From assembly GCA_002393195.1 (NCBI GenBank), contig DGIK01000212.1:1-26037 (forward strand): a stretch of DNA of 26,037 nt, given 5' to 3'. This stretch comes from Bacteroidales bacterium UBA3824 (GTDB taxonomy: Bacteria; Bacteroidota; Bacteroidia; Bacteroidales; UBA3824). Below the pieces are notes generated by a model, which saw nothing but the letters and a program-made list of their open reading frames with translations, made no database searches and was not told where the DNA came from. The position numbers were made by a program, and so were the translations under genes. Shown here in pieces: positions 15,062 to 23,708 of the stretch; positions within the stretch are counted from its first letter, which is position 1, and every line of letters begins with the position of its first letter.

Positions 15062-15092
15062 CAAAAGTACCGATTCTTTTTGGACTTGCAAA
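15062..15092 (-). promoter_or_regulatory. Bacteroides-type promoter of the hydrolase-methyltransferase operon
   Basis: On the minus strand, TTTG (15092-15089), a 19-base spacer and TACTTTTG (15069-15062) match the consensus perfectly. Transcription would start near 15057, about 15 bases before ATG 15042, which fixes the start codon. Confidence 0.75.
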
Positions 15093-15113
15093 TTTTTTTT
15101 TGACTTTTTTTGC

Positions 15114-15178
15114 AGGTGGACGATTTTAAACACCATTTTTTGCAACAATTGTCCACCTTGATAGTTGTTTTGTCCACC
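15114..15178. promoter_or_regulatory. Inverted and repeated GTCCACC motif, possible operator
   Basis: AGGTGGAC (15114-15121) is matched by its reverse complement GTCCACCT (15151-15158), and GTCCACC recurs at 15172-15178. The set lies just upstream of the -33 box of the minus-strand hydrolase promoter, so it could be a regulator site or an RNA hairpin. This is inference from the repeat alone. Confidence 0.4.
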
Positions 15179-15198
15179 CCTAAATATCAGATATGACG

Positions 15199-15426
15199 TA
15201 ATTTTGCAGTGTAGAAAATAAGCAAAGCTTTTTTCAAACGAAATAATTATGGAAGTCAAACAAGATAAATAGTTTTCATACAACAAACAATTTGGTTAAT
15301 TAGTAAGTAGTTTATTAGTGATTAGTATTTTTTAGTAGTTAGTAGTTTTTTTCTCATAATGTAGTGAATTGTTTAATAGGTTATATCTAAAGCGGCAGCG
15401 TTGTGAAACGTCTGCCGTTTTTTTTT
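15199..15426 (+). ncRNA. Candidate small RNA in the gene-free stretch 15043-15515
   Basis: This 473-base gap has no protein gene. On the plus strand it holds a possible -7 box TAATTTTG (15199-15206, without a good -33 box), a TAG-rich low-complexity stretch (about 15299-15345), and a strong intrinsic terminator at 15389-15426. The genes upstream run the other way, and the promoter box of the next plus-strand gene lies behind the terminator, so some plus-strand transcript of up to about 215 bases must be what is terminated. The only open frame with an ATG is seven codons (MEVKQDK, 15249-15272). I recognise no known RNA family. Existence of a transcript is inferred, and its 5' end is uncertain. 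Confidence 0.35.
15389..15426 (+). terminator. Strong intrinsic terminator without an upstream gene
   Basis: CGGCAG (15393-15398) pairs with CTGCCG (15412-15417), extended inward by CGTT/AACG around a GTGA loop with one bulged T, and outward by AAA/TTT. Nine T residues follow (15418-15426). The minus strand lacks a comparable T run, so it acts on plus-strand transcripts. Confidence 0.85.
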
Positions 15427-15472
15427 ATTATTTTTTTGACTACGGAGCTTTCATCATTTGTGTTTTTTTGAT

Positions 15473-15480
15473 TACCTTTG
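15473..15480 (+). promoter_or_regulatory. Candidate -7 box of the VTT-domain gene
   Basis: TACCTTTG (15473-15480) matches the Bacteroidota -7 consensus about 35 bases before ATG 15516; CTTT lies 21 bases upstream as a weak -33 box. It lies after the terminator at 15389-15426, which supports a separate transcript. Confidence 0.5.
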
Positions 15481-15515
15481 CGCATCGAAAATCTATCATT
15501 CTTCAAATTGACTCT

Positions 15516-16142
15516 ATGGCTAACAACAAGACACGCTCAATTGCTGACAAGTGGCACATCATCCACGAATGGAACAAGAGGACCGGTCTGTACACGTTTA
15601 TGGGGCAGATAGCGGTGAAACTCTTGATAATCATCGCGCTAATAGTGGGCGCGGTGCTGCTGCTCAACCATTTTTTCAACCTTGAGCAGATTATCAAGGA
15701 CTACATCTTTGAACACGACACCCCTGGCGTGCTTACAATCTTCCTCATCTCTGAATCGTTCCTTGGATGGATACCGCCCGACCTGTTCATCATGTGGAGC
15801 GACAAATTCGGAAAGCCAATGCTGTGGCTTACGATACTCGGCACAATATCCTACATTGGCGGCATGAACGCCTATTGGATAGGCAAATTGGCATTGAAGT
15901 TCCCAAAATTTCGCAAGTGGCTCGAAAGCCGCAACGCCGAATTTTTTGTAAGGATACGCAAGTGGGGCGGCATCATCATCATACTCGCCGCGCTATTCCC
16001 GTTGCCCTTTGCCACTACCACGATGGCGGCGGGCATGGTGAAATACCCCTTCAAGCTCACATTGCTGTACGGGCTGTCGAGGTACGTGAGGTTTTTCCTC
16101 TACGGGCTGCTCATATTCTTCGGCATGGACAAAATAATGTAA
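15516..16142 (+). CDS. VTT/DedA-like (SNARE-associated) inner membrane protein
   Basis: A 208-residue integral membrane protein. The start at ATG 15516 (MANNKTRSIADK) is preferred; the longer frame to 15369 runs back through the terminator. There is a first membrane helix at about 31-53 (VKLLIIIALIVGAVLLLNHFF), then the VTT/DedA pattern: a re-entrant-like segment FLISESFLGWIPPDLF, a glycine-rich helix LGTISYIGGMNAYWIGK, then ARG-type FVRIRKWGGIIIILAALFPLPF with Pro, TTTMAAGMVKYP and a last helix YVRFFLYGLLIFFG. Known members of the superfamily move lipids or undecaprenyl phosphate across the membrane; which substrate applies here is unknown. It lies 42 bases upstream of the phosphatase gene in the same direction and may share a transcript with it. 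Confidence 0.8.
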   Translation: MANNKTRSIADKWHIIHEWNKRTGLYTFMGQIAVKLLIIIALIVGAVLLLNHFFNLEQIIKDYIFEHDTPGVLTIFLISESFLGWIPPDLFIMWSDKFGKPMLWLTILGTISYIGGMNAYWIGKLALKFPKFRKWLESRNAEFFVRIRKWGGIIIILAALFPLPFATTTMAAGMVKYPFKLTLLYGLSRYVRFFLYGLLIFFGMDKIM

Positions 16143-16184
16143 TATGCCTGCCGTTTAATACTTTAACACAATTATCCCAAAAAC

Positions 16185-17267
16185 TTGAAAAAAACGGTCA
16201 TATACAATGCACTTACTATCTGTCTATTGACGACGAGCAACGGCTCATTCGCGCAGTCGGGCGAGAGCGGTGTGCACGTATCGGGCGGCGTGATCGCGGC
16301 ACTCATCGTGGCTGGCGTCGTGGTGCTCGTGCTGCTGGTGGTATTGTATATGGCGTTCAAAAAGATTAAGCGCATCAATTCGCGCCTCGAAGCTCAGAAG
16401 GACGAGATAGAATGTCAGAAAAACCTCATCCTCATCAAAAACGAACAGATAACCGACTCCATCAACTACGCCCGCAAAATCCAAGACTCGATACTCGTGC
16501 CGGAAGCCAAGATAAAACGCTGGTTGCCAGATATGTTTGTATATTACAAGCCCAAAGACATCGTGAGCGGCGATTTCTACTGGTTTAGCCGTTATGAGAG
16601 CAAATACGTAATCACAGCCATCGACTGCACGGGACACGGCGTGCCGGGCGCGTTTCTATCAATGATTGGCAATACGCTACTTCACGAAATCGTAAACATC
16701 AAGCACGTATTCAAGCCCGACCAGATACTCGCGATGCTGCACACGGGCATCACGCTTGCCCTCAACCAAGACAGCGAGGATTCTGGCAGCGAAGACGGCA
16801 TGGACATGAGCCTCTGCACGGTGGACGCCAGGCTCAATAGATTCCAATTTGCCGGTGCAAAAAACAGCATCTATGTAGTACAGGGCGACAAACTCAAAGT
16901 GCTCAAGGCCAATTATTACTCGGTGGGCGGCAAGTCGTTGCGCCCGGGCATGAAGGTAGAATTTACCTGCTACGACTTCATGTACGACGAGAATACGTCC
17001 ATATATATGTTTTCCGACGGCTACCTCGACCAATATGGCGGCGAGAGCAACGAAAAATTCAATTCGCAGAGATTCAAGGAGTTGATACTTGCCAACCGCG
17101 CCCTTCCGATGTCCGAGCAGAAGGCAGTAATCACCAAGACGATGGAGCAATGGATAGGCGACCGTCAACAGATAGACGACTTTCTCGTGATGGGCGTGAA
17201 ACTCGCAGGCCTCGGCAAACACGAAGAACAGCCTTCCAAGCAGCCGCAAAAAGCCATTACTAAATAA
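16185..17267 (+). CDS. Membrane-anchored SpoIIE/PP2C-type serine phosphatase
   Basis: A 360-residue protein that should dephosphorylate phosphoserine or phosphothreonine on a partner protein. Residues 1-24 look like a signal peptide, 34-58 a membrane helix (GGVIAALIVAGVVVLVLLVV), and 59-100 a coiled coil leading to the segment DSINYARKIQDSIL that typically precedes SpoIIE domains in Bacteroidota. The PP2C domain (about 105-340) keeps its metal ligands: SGDFYWF (Asp130), AIDCTGHGVPGAF (Asp147), MDMSLCTVD, FSDGYLDQYGG (Asp278) and QIDDFLVMG (Asp331/332). The start appears to be TTG: an in-frame stop at 16164 precedes it, no ATG or GTG intervenes, and the next ATG lies inside the membrane helix. 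No anti-sigma-type partner is visible nearby; the kinases that follow are the obvious signalling neighbours. Confidence 0.87.
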   Translation: MKKTVIYNALTICLLTTSNGSFAQSGESGVHVSGGVIAALIVAGVVVLVLLVVLYMAFKKIKRINSRLEAQKDEIECQKNLILIKNEQITDSINYARKIQDSILVPEAKIKRWLPDMFVYYKPKDIVSGDFYWFSRYESKYVITAIDCTGHGVPGAFLSMIGNTLLHEIVNIKHVFKPDQILAMLHTGITLALNQDSEDSGSEDGMDMSLCTVDARLNRFQFAGAKNSIYVVQGDKLKVLKANYYSVGGKSLRPGMKVEFTCYDFMYDENTSIYMFSDGYLDQYGGESNEKFNSQRFKELILANRALPMSEQKAVITKTMEQWIGDRQQIDDFLVMGVKLAGLGKHEEQPSKQPQKAITK

Positions 17268-17314
17268 GCAAAACACGAATTAGATACAAAACGGCAAAAA
17301 AATCCCCTCCAAAT

Positions 17315-17346
17315 ATTGTAAGTTTCCCCACTTTTGACTAAATTTG
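17315..17346 (+). promoter_or_regulatory. Bacteroides-type promoter of the TPR-kinase operon
   Basis: ATTG (17315-17318), a 20-base spacer and TAAATTTG (17339-17346) fit the Bacteroidota consensus. The predicted start is about 18 bases before ATG 17370, which rules out the longer frame starting at TTG 17334. Confidence 0.6.
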
Positions 17347-17369
17347 CCGCTAATATAAAACTATCAACA

Positions 17370-18767
17370 ATGCGTGTCATCATCCAAATATTAACTATTG
17401 CAGCAACAGCCATTTGCGCCGCCACATCCTCCTACGGCCAGCACACAATGCCGGACGCAGGATTTGATGCAATGCCGAGCCTCACCATCGACGGCACACT
17501 GCACATAATGCTCGACGACGCCGACACCGCATTAGCCAACTTGGAGCAACGCATCCAGACATACCGCAGCAAACGGAAGCCCACCGACGAGGACAAGGCT
17601 GAATATTCCTCTGTGTGCAACAACCTCGCCAACCACTACCACCGCAACGGCAGGCTCGACATCGCCGAACAATTCTACGACAACGCATACCACATCCGCA
17701 AAGAACTCGCCGAAAAATCAGACCATTACCGCACTCTGTGGGCTAACATCCTCAATAATTACGGGCTGTATTTCATGGATGCCAACGACAACGACCTCGC
17801 AATATACTACATCAACAAGGCATTGGAAACAAGGCTCACCCTCAGCGACAGCCTCGACGACCAACCGCCCGCCGACAACAACATCGCCAACAATTACGAC
17901 AACCTCGCATACGCGCTCTACAAAGCGCACTTCGTAAAGGATGCAGCCGACAATTACGAAAAATCGCGAGCCATCCGCCGTCAACTCGTACTCGAAAGCG
18001 GGCAGCCGGAGATATACATCGACGATTACATAATCACGATGCAAAACCTCGCCGCACTCTACAAGCAAAACAACCAAGCCATCGACGCTCTCGCCGTAAT
18101 GATAGAGCTGCGCGAAACCCTTACACAGCTGCACGCCAACTCGCCAACCAAATACCTCGACCAAATAGCCAACGCAAAGCACAACACTGCACTCCTATAC
18201 GGAATGCTCAACCAAAAGTCGCAGGCAGCAGACGCGATGAACCTCGCCATCAAAGACTACAACGTGCTTGCGCTATCCGACCGCAACAAATACCTGCCAG
18301 AAGTGGCGTCAGCACTCAATCAAGCCGCCAACTACTACGCAGACCTCGGCGACTACACCAACGCCGAAAAATACTACAAAAAAGCCCTCGACATCAATAC
18401 AAAGCTATACACAGAACAACTGATAGACGCCACCGAAATCGCGGGCAACTTCAACAACCTCGGGCGCATGTACTACGACCAATCGAAGATGACCGAGGCT
18501 AAGGAATGTTACATAAAAGCAAAAGAAATATTCGACGCCGCCGACCCAACAGACATCAAGGCGGTGCTCAACAAGGCAATGACCAACATCAACATTGTGA
18601 TGTACTACATATATGAAAAAAACAGCGGAATCGACAGCGAGGAGTACCAAAACTGCGCCAAGTACCTGAAAGAGACTATCGAGAGCCTGAGGGCGTTTCT
18701 CTTCAACCCAAGCGCAAACTACTACAACGACTACGCTCAAAAACTACTCCGCACAATAACCAATTGA
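17370..18767 (+). CDS. Exported tetratricopeptide repeat protein
   Basis: A 465-residue exported protein with a signal peptide (MRVIIQILTIAATAICAATS, likely cleaved near SYG-Q). The rest is a series of TPR helical pairs, for example CNNLANHYHRNGRLDIAEQF, NILNNYGLYFMDANDNDLAI, YDNLAYALYKAHFVKDAADN, ALNQAANYYADLGDYTNAEK and NFNNLGRMYYDQSKMTEAKE, with the small-residue and Tyr/Ala positions of the TPR consensus. It has no kinase or membrane anchor of its own. Only one base separates its stop from the next gene, a histidine kinase, so the two are co-transcribed. A periplasmic TPR protein could relay a signal to the membrane-spanning TPR protein encoded at 20507; this is inference. Confidence 0.88.
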   Translation: MRVIIQILTIAATAICAATSSYGQHTMPDAGFDAMPSLTIDGTLHIMLDDADTALANLEQRIQTYRSKRKPTDEDKAEYSSVCNNLANHYHRNGRLDIAEQFYDNAYHIRKELAEKSDHYRTLWANILNNYGLYFMDANDNDLAIYYINKALETRLTLSDSLDDQPPADNNIANNYDNLAYALYKAHFVKDAADNYEKSRAIRRQLVLESGQPEIYIDDYIITMQNLAALYKQNNQAIDALAVMIELRETLTQLHANSPTKYLDQIANAKHNTALLYGMLNQKSQAADAMNLAIKDYNVLALSDRNKYLPEVASALNQAANYYADLGDYTNAEKYYKKALDINTKLYTEQLIDATEIAGNFNNLGRMYYDQSKMTEAKECYIKAKEIFDAADPTDIKAVLNKAMTNINIVMYYIYEKNSGIDSEEYQNCAKYLKETIESLRAFLFNPSANYYNDYAQKLLRTITN

Positions 18768-18768
18768 C

Positions 18769-20460
18769 ATGACATTAGACGACGACATATTAGAATACAG
18801 CCAGAGCATCGAAAAACTCCAACGCGAAAACTCCGCCCTCAAGCGGCTGCTGAGGAGGTACACCCTTTTTGGCGAAAACAACCCACTCGACAACCTCGGC
18901 GACTGCGACGTTACCGCGCAGATGCGTGAAGTGGAATACATGACCGAAACCCTATTCCACACTCTCCTGATGCCAGCATTTGCGGGCGAGTTGCTATTCG
19001 ACGAAAAGAGCAACCCCACCGACTTCGTATTCACAAGAGCCAACATAAAATTTGCCAGCTTCTTCCACTTAGAAATCAAGGACATCATCGGCAAGACCAA
19101 TTCGGCATTGTCGCTGCTCAAATCTGACCTCTGGCTCAATACCATCGCCACCACATCCAAGACATTGGACACCAAACAGCTACAGATAATGGAAGGCGAC
19201 GACGTATTCGACGCCAATATCGTAAGCTTCAATCATACATCGTTTATAGCGCATTTTGTAATCGAAAACCCCGAAAGCTACACCCCGCTCAGCATCACAC
19301 CTACATCCAACGCGCCCGACTTCATGCAGCCGATGGACATCCGCCTCGTGATGGCGAGACGCGAACTTTCCGAAAGCGAAAACCGTTACAAGACACTCTT
19401 CAACGGCATTTCGCAGCCCATAATCATAGTGGACGCCGAGGGCAACATCATACTGCTCAACAAATCGGCGGTGGAGCTTTTTGAGGAAGACGACAACAAC
19501 CTGATGTCGGGCAATCAGGACGTACCGGCGCAAAAACTCATCGAAATGGAATACGTGCGCCAGATTTTCAAGACCGGCGAGCCAATATCGCGCCGCGTAC
19601 AGATGCACATCAACGGCAAAGAACGCTGGTATCAATGCCACATGCAGCTCATCAACGACCTATTCGGAGAGAAAGTGGTGCAAATCATATCCAACGACAT
19701 CACCGAACTTAAGCACTACCAAACCGAGCTTATAGAGGAAAAGATACACGCCGAACAATCCAACAACCTGAAAACCATATTCCTCGCCAACATCGCGCAC
19801 GAAACTCGCACACCCGCAAGCATGATTTGCGGCCTCGCGCAGATGATGATGGCGGGCATCAACAAGGAAAAACAAGAAGAATACCTCACCACCATATACA
19901 GCAACTGCAAAAAGCTCATCGAAATCATCGACGACATCGTGGAACTCTCCAAAATAGAGAGCGGGCAAATCCAATTAAGGCACGAAATATGCAGCATCAA
20001 CGACATAGTGGAAGAGGCATTCGCCACCTTACAATACACCCTCAACGAAACCGGCAAACCAATCAAAGCCCTGCACACCGCGCCAATAGACGAATACCAA
20101 TCGCTAATATACGCCGACAACCAGTATATCAGCCAGGTATTCCGCAAACTCATATCCAACGCCGTAACATTCACGCAGCAAGGAGAGATAGAGATAGGCG
20201 CACAAATAGACGGAGGCAAAGTAACATTCTTCGTCCGCGACACAGGCATCGGAATCCCCAAAGACCGGCTCCAGACCATCTTTGAAAAATTCCGGCAAGG
20301 CGACGAAGGCGCACGGCGACAATACGGAGGCAACGGACTGGGGCTTTCCATTTCCAACGAGCTCGTCAGGTGTATGCAAGGTACAATGCAAGTACAAAGC
20401 GAGGAAAACAAAGGCTCCACATTCAGTTTTACAATCCAATACACCCGCGCTGGGGTGTAA
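18769..20460 (+). CDS. Soluble PAS-domain sensor histidine kinase
   Basis: A 563-residue cytoplasmic histidine kinase with no membrane segment. It begins with a short coiled coil (about 10-30), an uncharacterised region (about 50-180) that may be a divergent PAS, a clear PAS domain (about 205-325; NRYKTLFNGISQPIIIVDAEG to IISNDITELK), then HisKA with FLANIAHETRTPASM (phosphoacceptor His344) and a full HATPase domain: N box FRKLISNAVTF, G1 DTGIGIP, F box FEKFRQGDEG and G2 GNGLGLSI. All catalytic motifs are intact. It has no receiver domain. The start codon is one base after the TPR gene stop, and the next gene follows after 46 bases, so it sits in the middle of a three-gene operon. It may phosphorylate a regulator encoded elsewhere. 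Confidence 0.93.
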   Translation: MTLDDDILEYSQSIEKLQRENSALKRLLRRYTLFGENNPLDNLGDCDVTAQMREVEYMTETLFHTLLMPAFAGELLFDEKSNPTDFVFTRANIKFASFFHLEIKDIIGKTNSALSLLKSDLWLNTIATTSKTLDTKQLQIMEGDDVFDANIVSFNHTSFIAHFVIENPESYTPLSITPTSNAPDFMQPMDIRLVMARRELSESENRYKTLFNGISQPIIIVDAEGNIILLNKSAVELFEEDDNNLMSGNQDVPAQKLIEMEYVRQIFKTGEPISRRVQMHINGKERWYQCHMQLINDLFGEKVVQIISNDITELKHYQTELIEEKIHAEQSNNLKTIFLANIAHETRTPASMICGLAQMMMAGINKEKQEEYLTTIYSNCKKLIEIIDDIVELSKIESGQIQLRHEICSINDIVEEAFATLQYTLNETGKPIKALHTAPIDEYQSLIYADNQYISQVFRKLISNAVTFTQQGEIEIGAQIDGGKVTFFVRDTGIGIPKDRLQTIFEKFRQGDEGARRQYGGNGLGLSISNELVRCMQGTMQVQSEENKGSTFSFTIQYTRAGV

Positions 20461-20506
20461 CGGCGTTGCTTGTCAACGTTCCAAACAAATACAAAAAAAC
20501 AACGAC

Positions 20507-23500
20507 ATGCAAAGAAGACTACAAAATACAATCATCGCGATATTGACGGCAGTTACAATGATTGCCGCAGGCAGCGGCGTGGCGGCGCAGGAAGCCGACA
20601 CCACACAATTTGAAAAGCTCATAAGCCAATGCGAAGAAACCATGGTCACAGAGCCGTTCAAAGCCGTTGAAACCGCCGCACAGGCACAGCAGGCAGCAAA
20701 GCTATCTGGCGACAGCATCAAAATAGCCACAGCATACGCCACTCTCGGCAAATGTTATTTCCATACGAGGGTGTATTATTTAGCGATGGATATGCTGTTT
20801 AAGGCTTTTGAAATCAACACGCTGCTCGACCGTCAGGAGCCTCTCGCCGAATGTCTCGTGAACATCGCGAGGACATATCGAGAGCAAGAAGTTTACGACA
20901 TGGCGGAAGAATACTGCAACAAAGCTATTGCGATTTGCGACAATTACAACTTCCCTAAGACCAAGGCTTACGCTCTCACCACGCTCGGCAGTATCAATAT
21001 TCACACCGACGAAGACAAGGCAATCCCAAACCTCTTCAAATCAAAACACATATACGACTCTCTCGGCCTCGCCAGCAATTCGGCAGACATCAACATATTC
21101 ATTGCAATGGCGTATTCTAAACTCGAAGAAAGCGACTCCGCACTTGCCATCCTCGAAAAAAACCTCACCGAATACAGCAACTCCGGCAATAAGAGAGCCA
21201 TAGCCCGCACACACTTCGTATATGGCGTAACATACGACGGACTCAACGAACGCGAAAAAGCCGAAAAAAGCTTCAACACAGCCCTCGCATTGTTTACCGA
21301 GTGCAATATGACTCACGACGTCATACTCACCCGTATCAAACTCGGCAACATCTACCTCAAAAACAAGGCATACGACACCGCAATCGAAAACGCAACCAAG
21401 GCTCTCAGGACGGCAATCAAGGAGGAGCAAGCCCACGGCACAGAAGAAATCATAGCCAAACATCAGGCATACGAAATACTATACAAGAGCCACCAAAAAC
21501 GCGGCGACAACGACCTCGCGCTCCAGTATTGCGAGCGTTTTGCGCAGACAGGCGACAGCGTCTATACACTCAAAAGGCAAGAACAATTTTCTGAATTTCA
21601 GGCAAGTATGGAAAGCCAACGCCTACAAAGGGAAATCGACATGCTGCAAGTGAACTCCGAAAGGGAAAGGCTGCTCATCGAAAAGAAACAAAGCAGCCGC
21701 AACATCACTCTCCTCGCCATCATCATCGCACTTGTGATAGCAGTTGTAATCATCTACTACTTCCGATACAAGGAAAAAGCACGCCACAACGCCGACCTCT
21801 CCCTCTCCAACAACCGCATGGAGCAGGAAATCAAAGAGCGCAAAATAGCAGAGACAGAGCTGCGCAACTCCGAAGAGAAATACCGTCTCCTCTTCCGCAA
21901 GACCCCGGTGGGCATCGTACAATTCAACGACAAGCACATCATCACCGCCGTCAACGAAAGGTTCATCCAGATATTCGGGCTCAAAAACAAGAGCATCATC
22001 GGACAAGACATCTACACGGTGATACCGCAAAAACAATTTGACATCATAGAGCAAAACAGCGACCCCGGCAAAGACAGCATCTCAAAAAGCGAACTCAAGG
22101 TCAATACGCCCGGCGGCGAGGTGTTTGCGTCGGTGTCATACAAGTCGTATGCCGACCAGACCGGCACCAGCATCGAGAAGGGCGGCATCCTCATCATCGA
22201 AGACATCACCGAGCGCAAGATAGCCGAGGCGCAACTCGCCGCCTACAACGCCGCATCCGACAATATCATAGAAATGATGCCCGAATCGATATTCCTGCTC
22301 GACAAAAAAGCCAACTACATATTCGCACGGATACCAGGAGTAAACATCAAGGAGCAAAACACATACCTCGGCAAAAATATGCGCGAAATGCTCGCCCCCG
22401 ATGTACTGCTGCCATTCCTCGTTGCCTTCAATACCGTAAAGAAAACCGGCGAAACCCAATACGCAGAATTTGAAACCGAAGGCACAGACCCCGCGCACCC
22501 CATATTCAACGAAGCTCAATTCACACGATGCGACGAAGACAAGGTGCTTGTGGTAGTAAGGGACATCTCGCGATTGAAGGCGGCTGAGACCAAACTCCGC
22601 AATGCGAAACGCTCCGCTGAATCGGGCAGCAAGGCCAAAAACGAATTTATCATTAGCATATCATCGGAACTCAAAGAGCCAATAGAATCCATACTCTACA
22701 ATTGCGAGCAGCTAACACCCGACATCAAAGGCAAAGAAGCTTCCGCAAAACTCAAACAGGCTCTCAATGCGGCACTCTTTGTAAACGAGACCTTCACCGA
22801 CATGCTCAAACTCACCGAAGAGGAAGAAGGCAAGCCCGCCTACACCAAGGAAGTAAACCCATTGATAGTGGCCAAAGGCGTGTTTGACATTTTCAAGAGC
22901 CGTGCCGAAGAGAAAAAAATAGCCTACAAGTTTGAAACCAAATCAGGACTGCCGTCATCACTGATACTCGACGAAATCCGACTCCGCCAGATACTATTCA
23001 ACATCATTTCCAACGGCATCAAATACACCGAAAAAGGCTACGTAAAACTCATTGTGGCTGCCACAGAAGACGCCGAGACTCAAAACACCAACCTCCTTTT
23101 CACCATCGAGGACACCGGCATCGGACTTTCCAAGGAGCAGATAGACAATATGTTCAACGACACCAACGTCAAGAAAGGCATGGTGCTCACCAAAAAGATG
23201 ATCGACGCCATAGGAGCCACACTCAATATCAAATCGGAATTGGGCAAGGGCTCATCGTTCACGATTATCATCCCCAACGTATTCCACGACATACACAGCT
23301 CTGCCAATTCAAACGTCAGCACAGAGACACCGCACACATCAGAGACCAAAACAGTATCCAACCGTCGCAAAAATTCCGACGCCATGCGCGAATACATTTC
23401 GGTGCTCAAAGACAAACTAATGCCGCAATACCACGAAATGGAGCAACAGATTTCATTCGAGGCGTTGGAATCATTTGTGGCACAATTGCGCGAACAATCA

Positions 23501-23647
23501 GAACACTACAAAATAGAACGAGGCATCGAGCTCGCCGACGAACTCGCCATCGACATCCGCAACTACGACATTCCAAATATTACCCGAAACATACGCAAGA
23601 TAGAAGCCTACATTCAGACCAACATCAACGATCTGACACAAGAATAA
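20507..23647 (+). CDS. TPR-TM-PAS-PAS histidine-kinase-like protein lacking the phosphoacceptor His
   Basis: A 1046-residue membrane protein; ATG 20507 gives a signal peptide (MQRRLQNTIIAILTAVTMIA, cleavage near AAQ), whereas the longer frame runs back into the previous kinase gene. Residues about 30-390 are periplasmic TPR repeats, about 398-420 a membrane helix (LLAIIIALVIAVVIIYYF) and 420-455 a coiled coil. PAS domains follow at about 455-580 and 580-700. The dimerisation region reads EFIISISSELKEP, so the usual His of SHELRTP is Ser720. The ATPase domain keeps the N box (FNIISNGIKYT) and G1 (DTGIGL), but the G2 region reads VKKGMVLTKKM instead of GxGLGL. A helical tail (about 950-1046) resembles the C-terminal helical domains of large hybrid kinases. 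It probably senses signals and modulates the neighbouring kinase instead of phosphorylating itself. Confidence 0.88.
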   Translation: MQRRLQNTIIAILTAVTMIAAGSGVAAQEADTTQFEKLISQCEETMVTEPFKAVETAAQAQQAAKLSGDSIKIATAYATLGKCYFHTRVYYLAMDMLFKAFEINTLLDRQEPLAECLVNIARTYREQEVYDMAEEYCNKAIAICDNYNFPKTKAYALTTLGSINIHTDEDKAIPNLFKSKHIYDSLGLASNSADINIFIAMAYSKLEESDSALAILEKNLTEYSNSGNKRAIARTHFVYGVTYDGLNEREKAEKSFNTALALFTECNMTHDVILTRIKLGNIYLKNKAYDTAIENATKALRTAIKEEQAHGTEEIIAKHQAYEILYKSHQKRGDNDLALQYCERFAQTGDSVYTLKRQEQFSEFQASMESQRLQREIDMLQVNSERERLLIEKKQSSRNITLLAIIIALVIAVVIIYYFRYKEKARHNADLSLSNNRMEQEIKERKIAETELRNSEEKYRLLFRKTPVGIVQFNDKHIITAVNERFIQIFGLKNKSIIGQDIYTVIPQKQFDIIEQNSDPGKDSISKSELKVNTPGGEVFASVSYKSYADQTGTSIEKGGILIIEDITERKIAEAQLAAYNAASDNIIEMMPESIFLLDKKANYIFARIPGVNIKEQNTYLGKNMREMLAPDVLLPFLVAFNTVKKTGETQYAEFETEGTDPAHPIFNEAQFTRCDEDKVLVVVRDISRLKAAETKLRNAKRSAESGSKAKNEFIISISSELKEPIESILYNCEQLTPDIKGKEASAKLKQALNAALFVNETFTDMLKLTEEEEGKPAYTKEVNPLIVAKGVFDIFKSRAEEKKIAYKFETKSGLPSSLILDEIRLRQILFNIISNGIKYTEKGYVKLIVAATEDAETQNTNLLFTIEDTGIGLSKEQIDNMFNDTNVKKGMVLTKKMIDAIGATLNIKSELGKGSSFTIIIPNVFHDIHSSANSNVSTETPHTSETKTVSNRRKNSDAMREYISVLKDKLMPQYHEMEQQISFEALESFVAQLREQSEHYKIERGIELADELAIDIRNYDIPNITRNIRKIEAYIQTNINDLTQE

Positions 23648-23708
23648 TACAAATTACAATTAGACACATTATAACAATAACACTACATCTACTAACTACA
23701 TTATTATT

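Noticed and set aside
15249..15272. Seven-codon open frame (MEVKQDK) as a leader peptide gene
   Set aside because: It is too short to support from sequence alone, has no codon run or pairing structure typical of attenuation, and the next gene has its own promoter box.
15369..15515. N-terminal extension of the VTT membrane protein
   Set aside because: It would be translated through a strong terminator and precedes the promoter box at 15473-15480.
20282..20506. 75-residue N-terminal extension of the large TPR kinase-like protein
   Set aside because: It overlaps the C-terminal ATPase domain of the previous kinase, and a proper signal peptide begins at ATG 20507.
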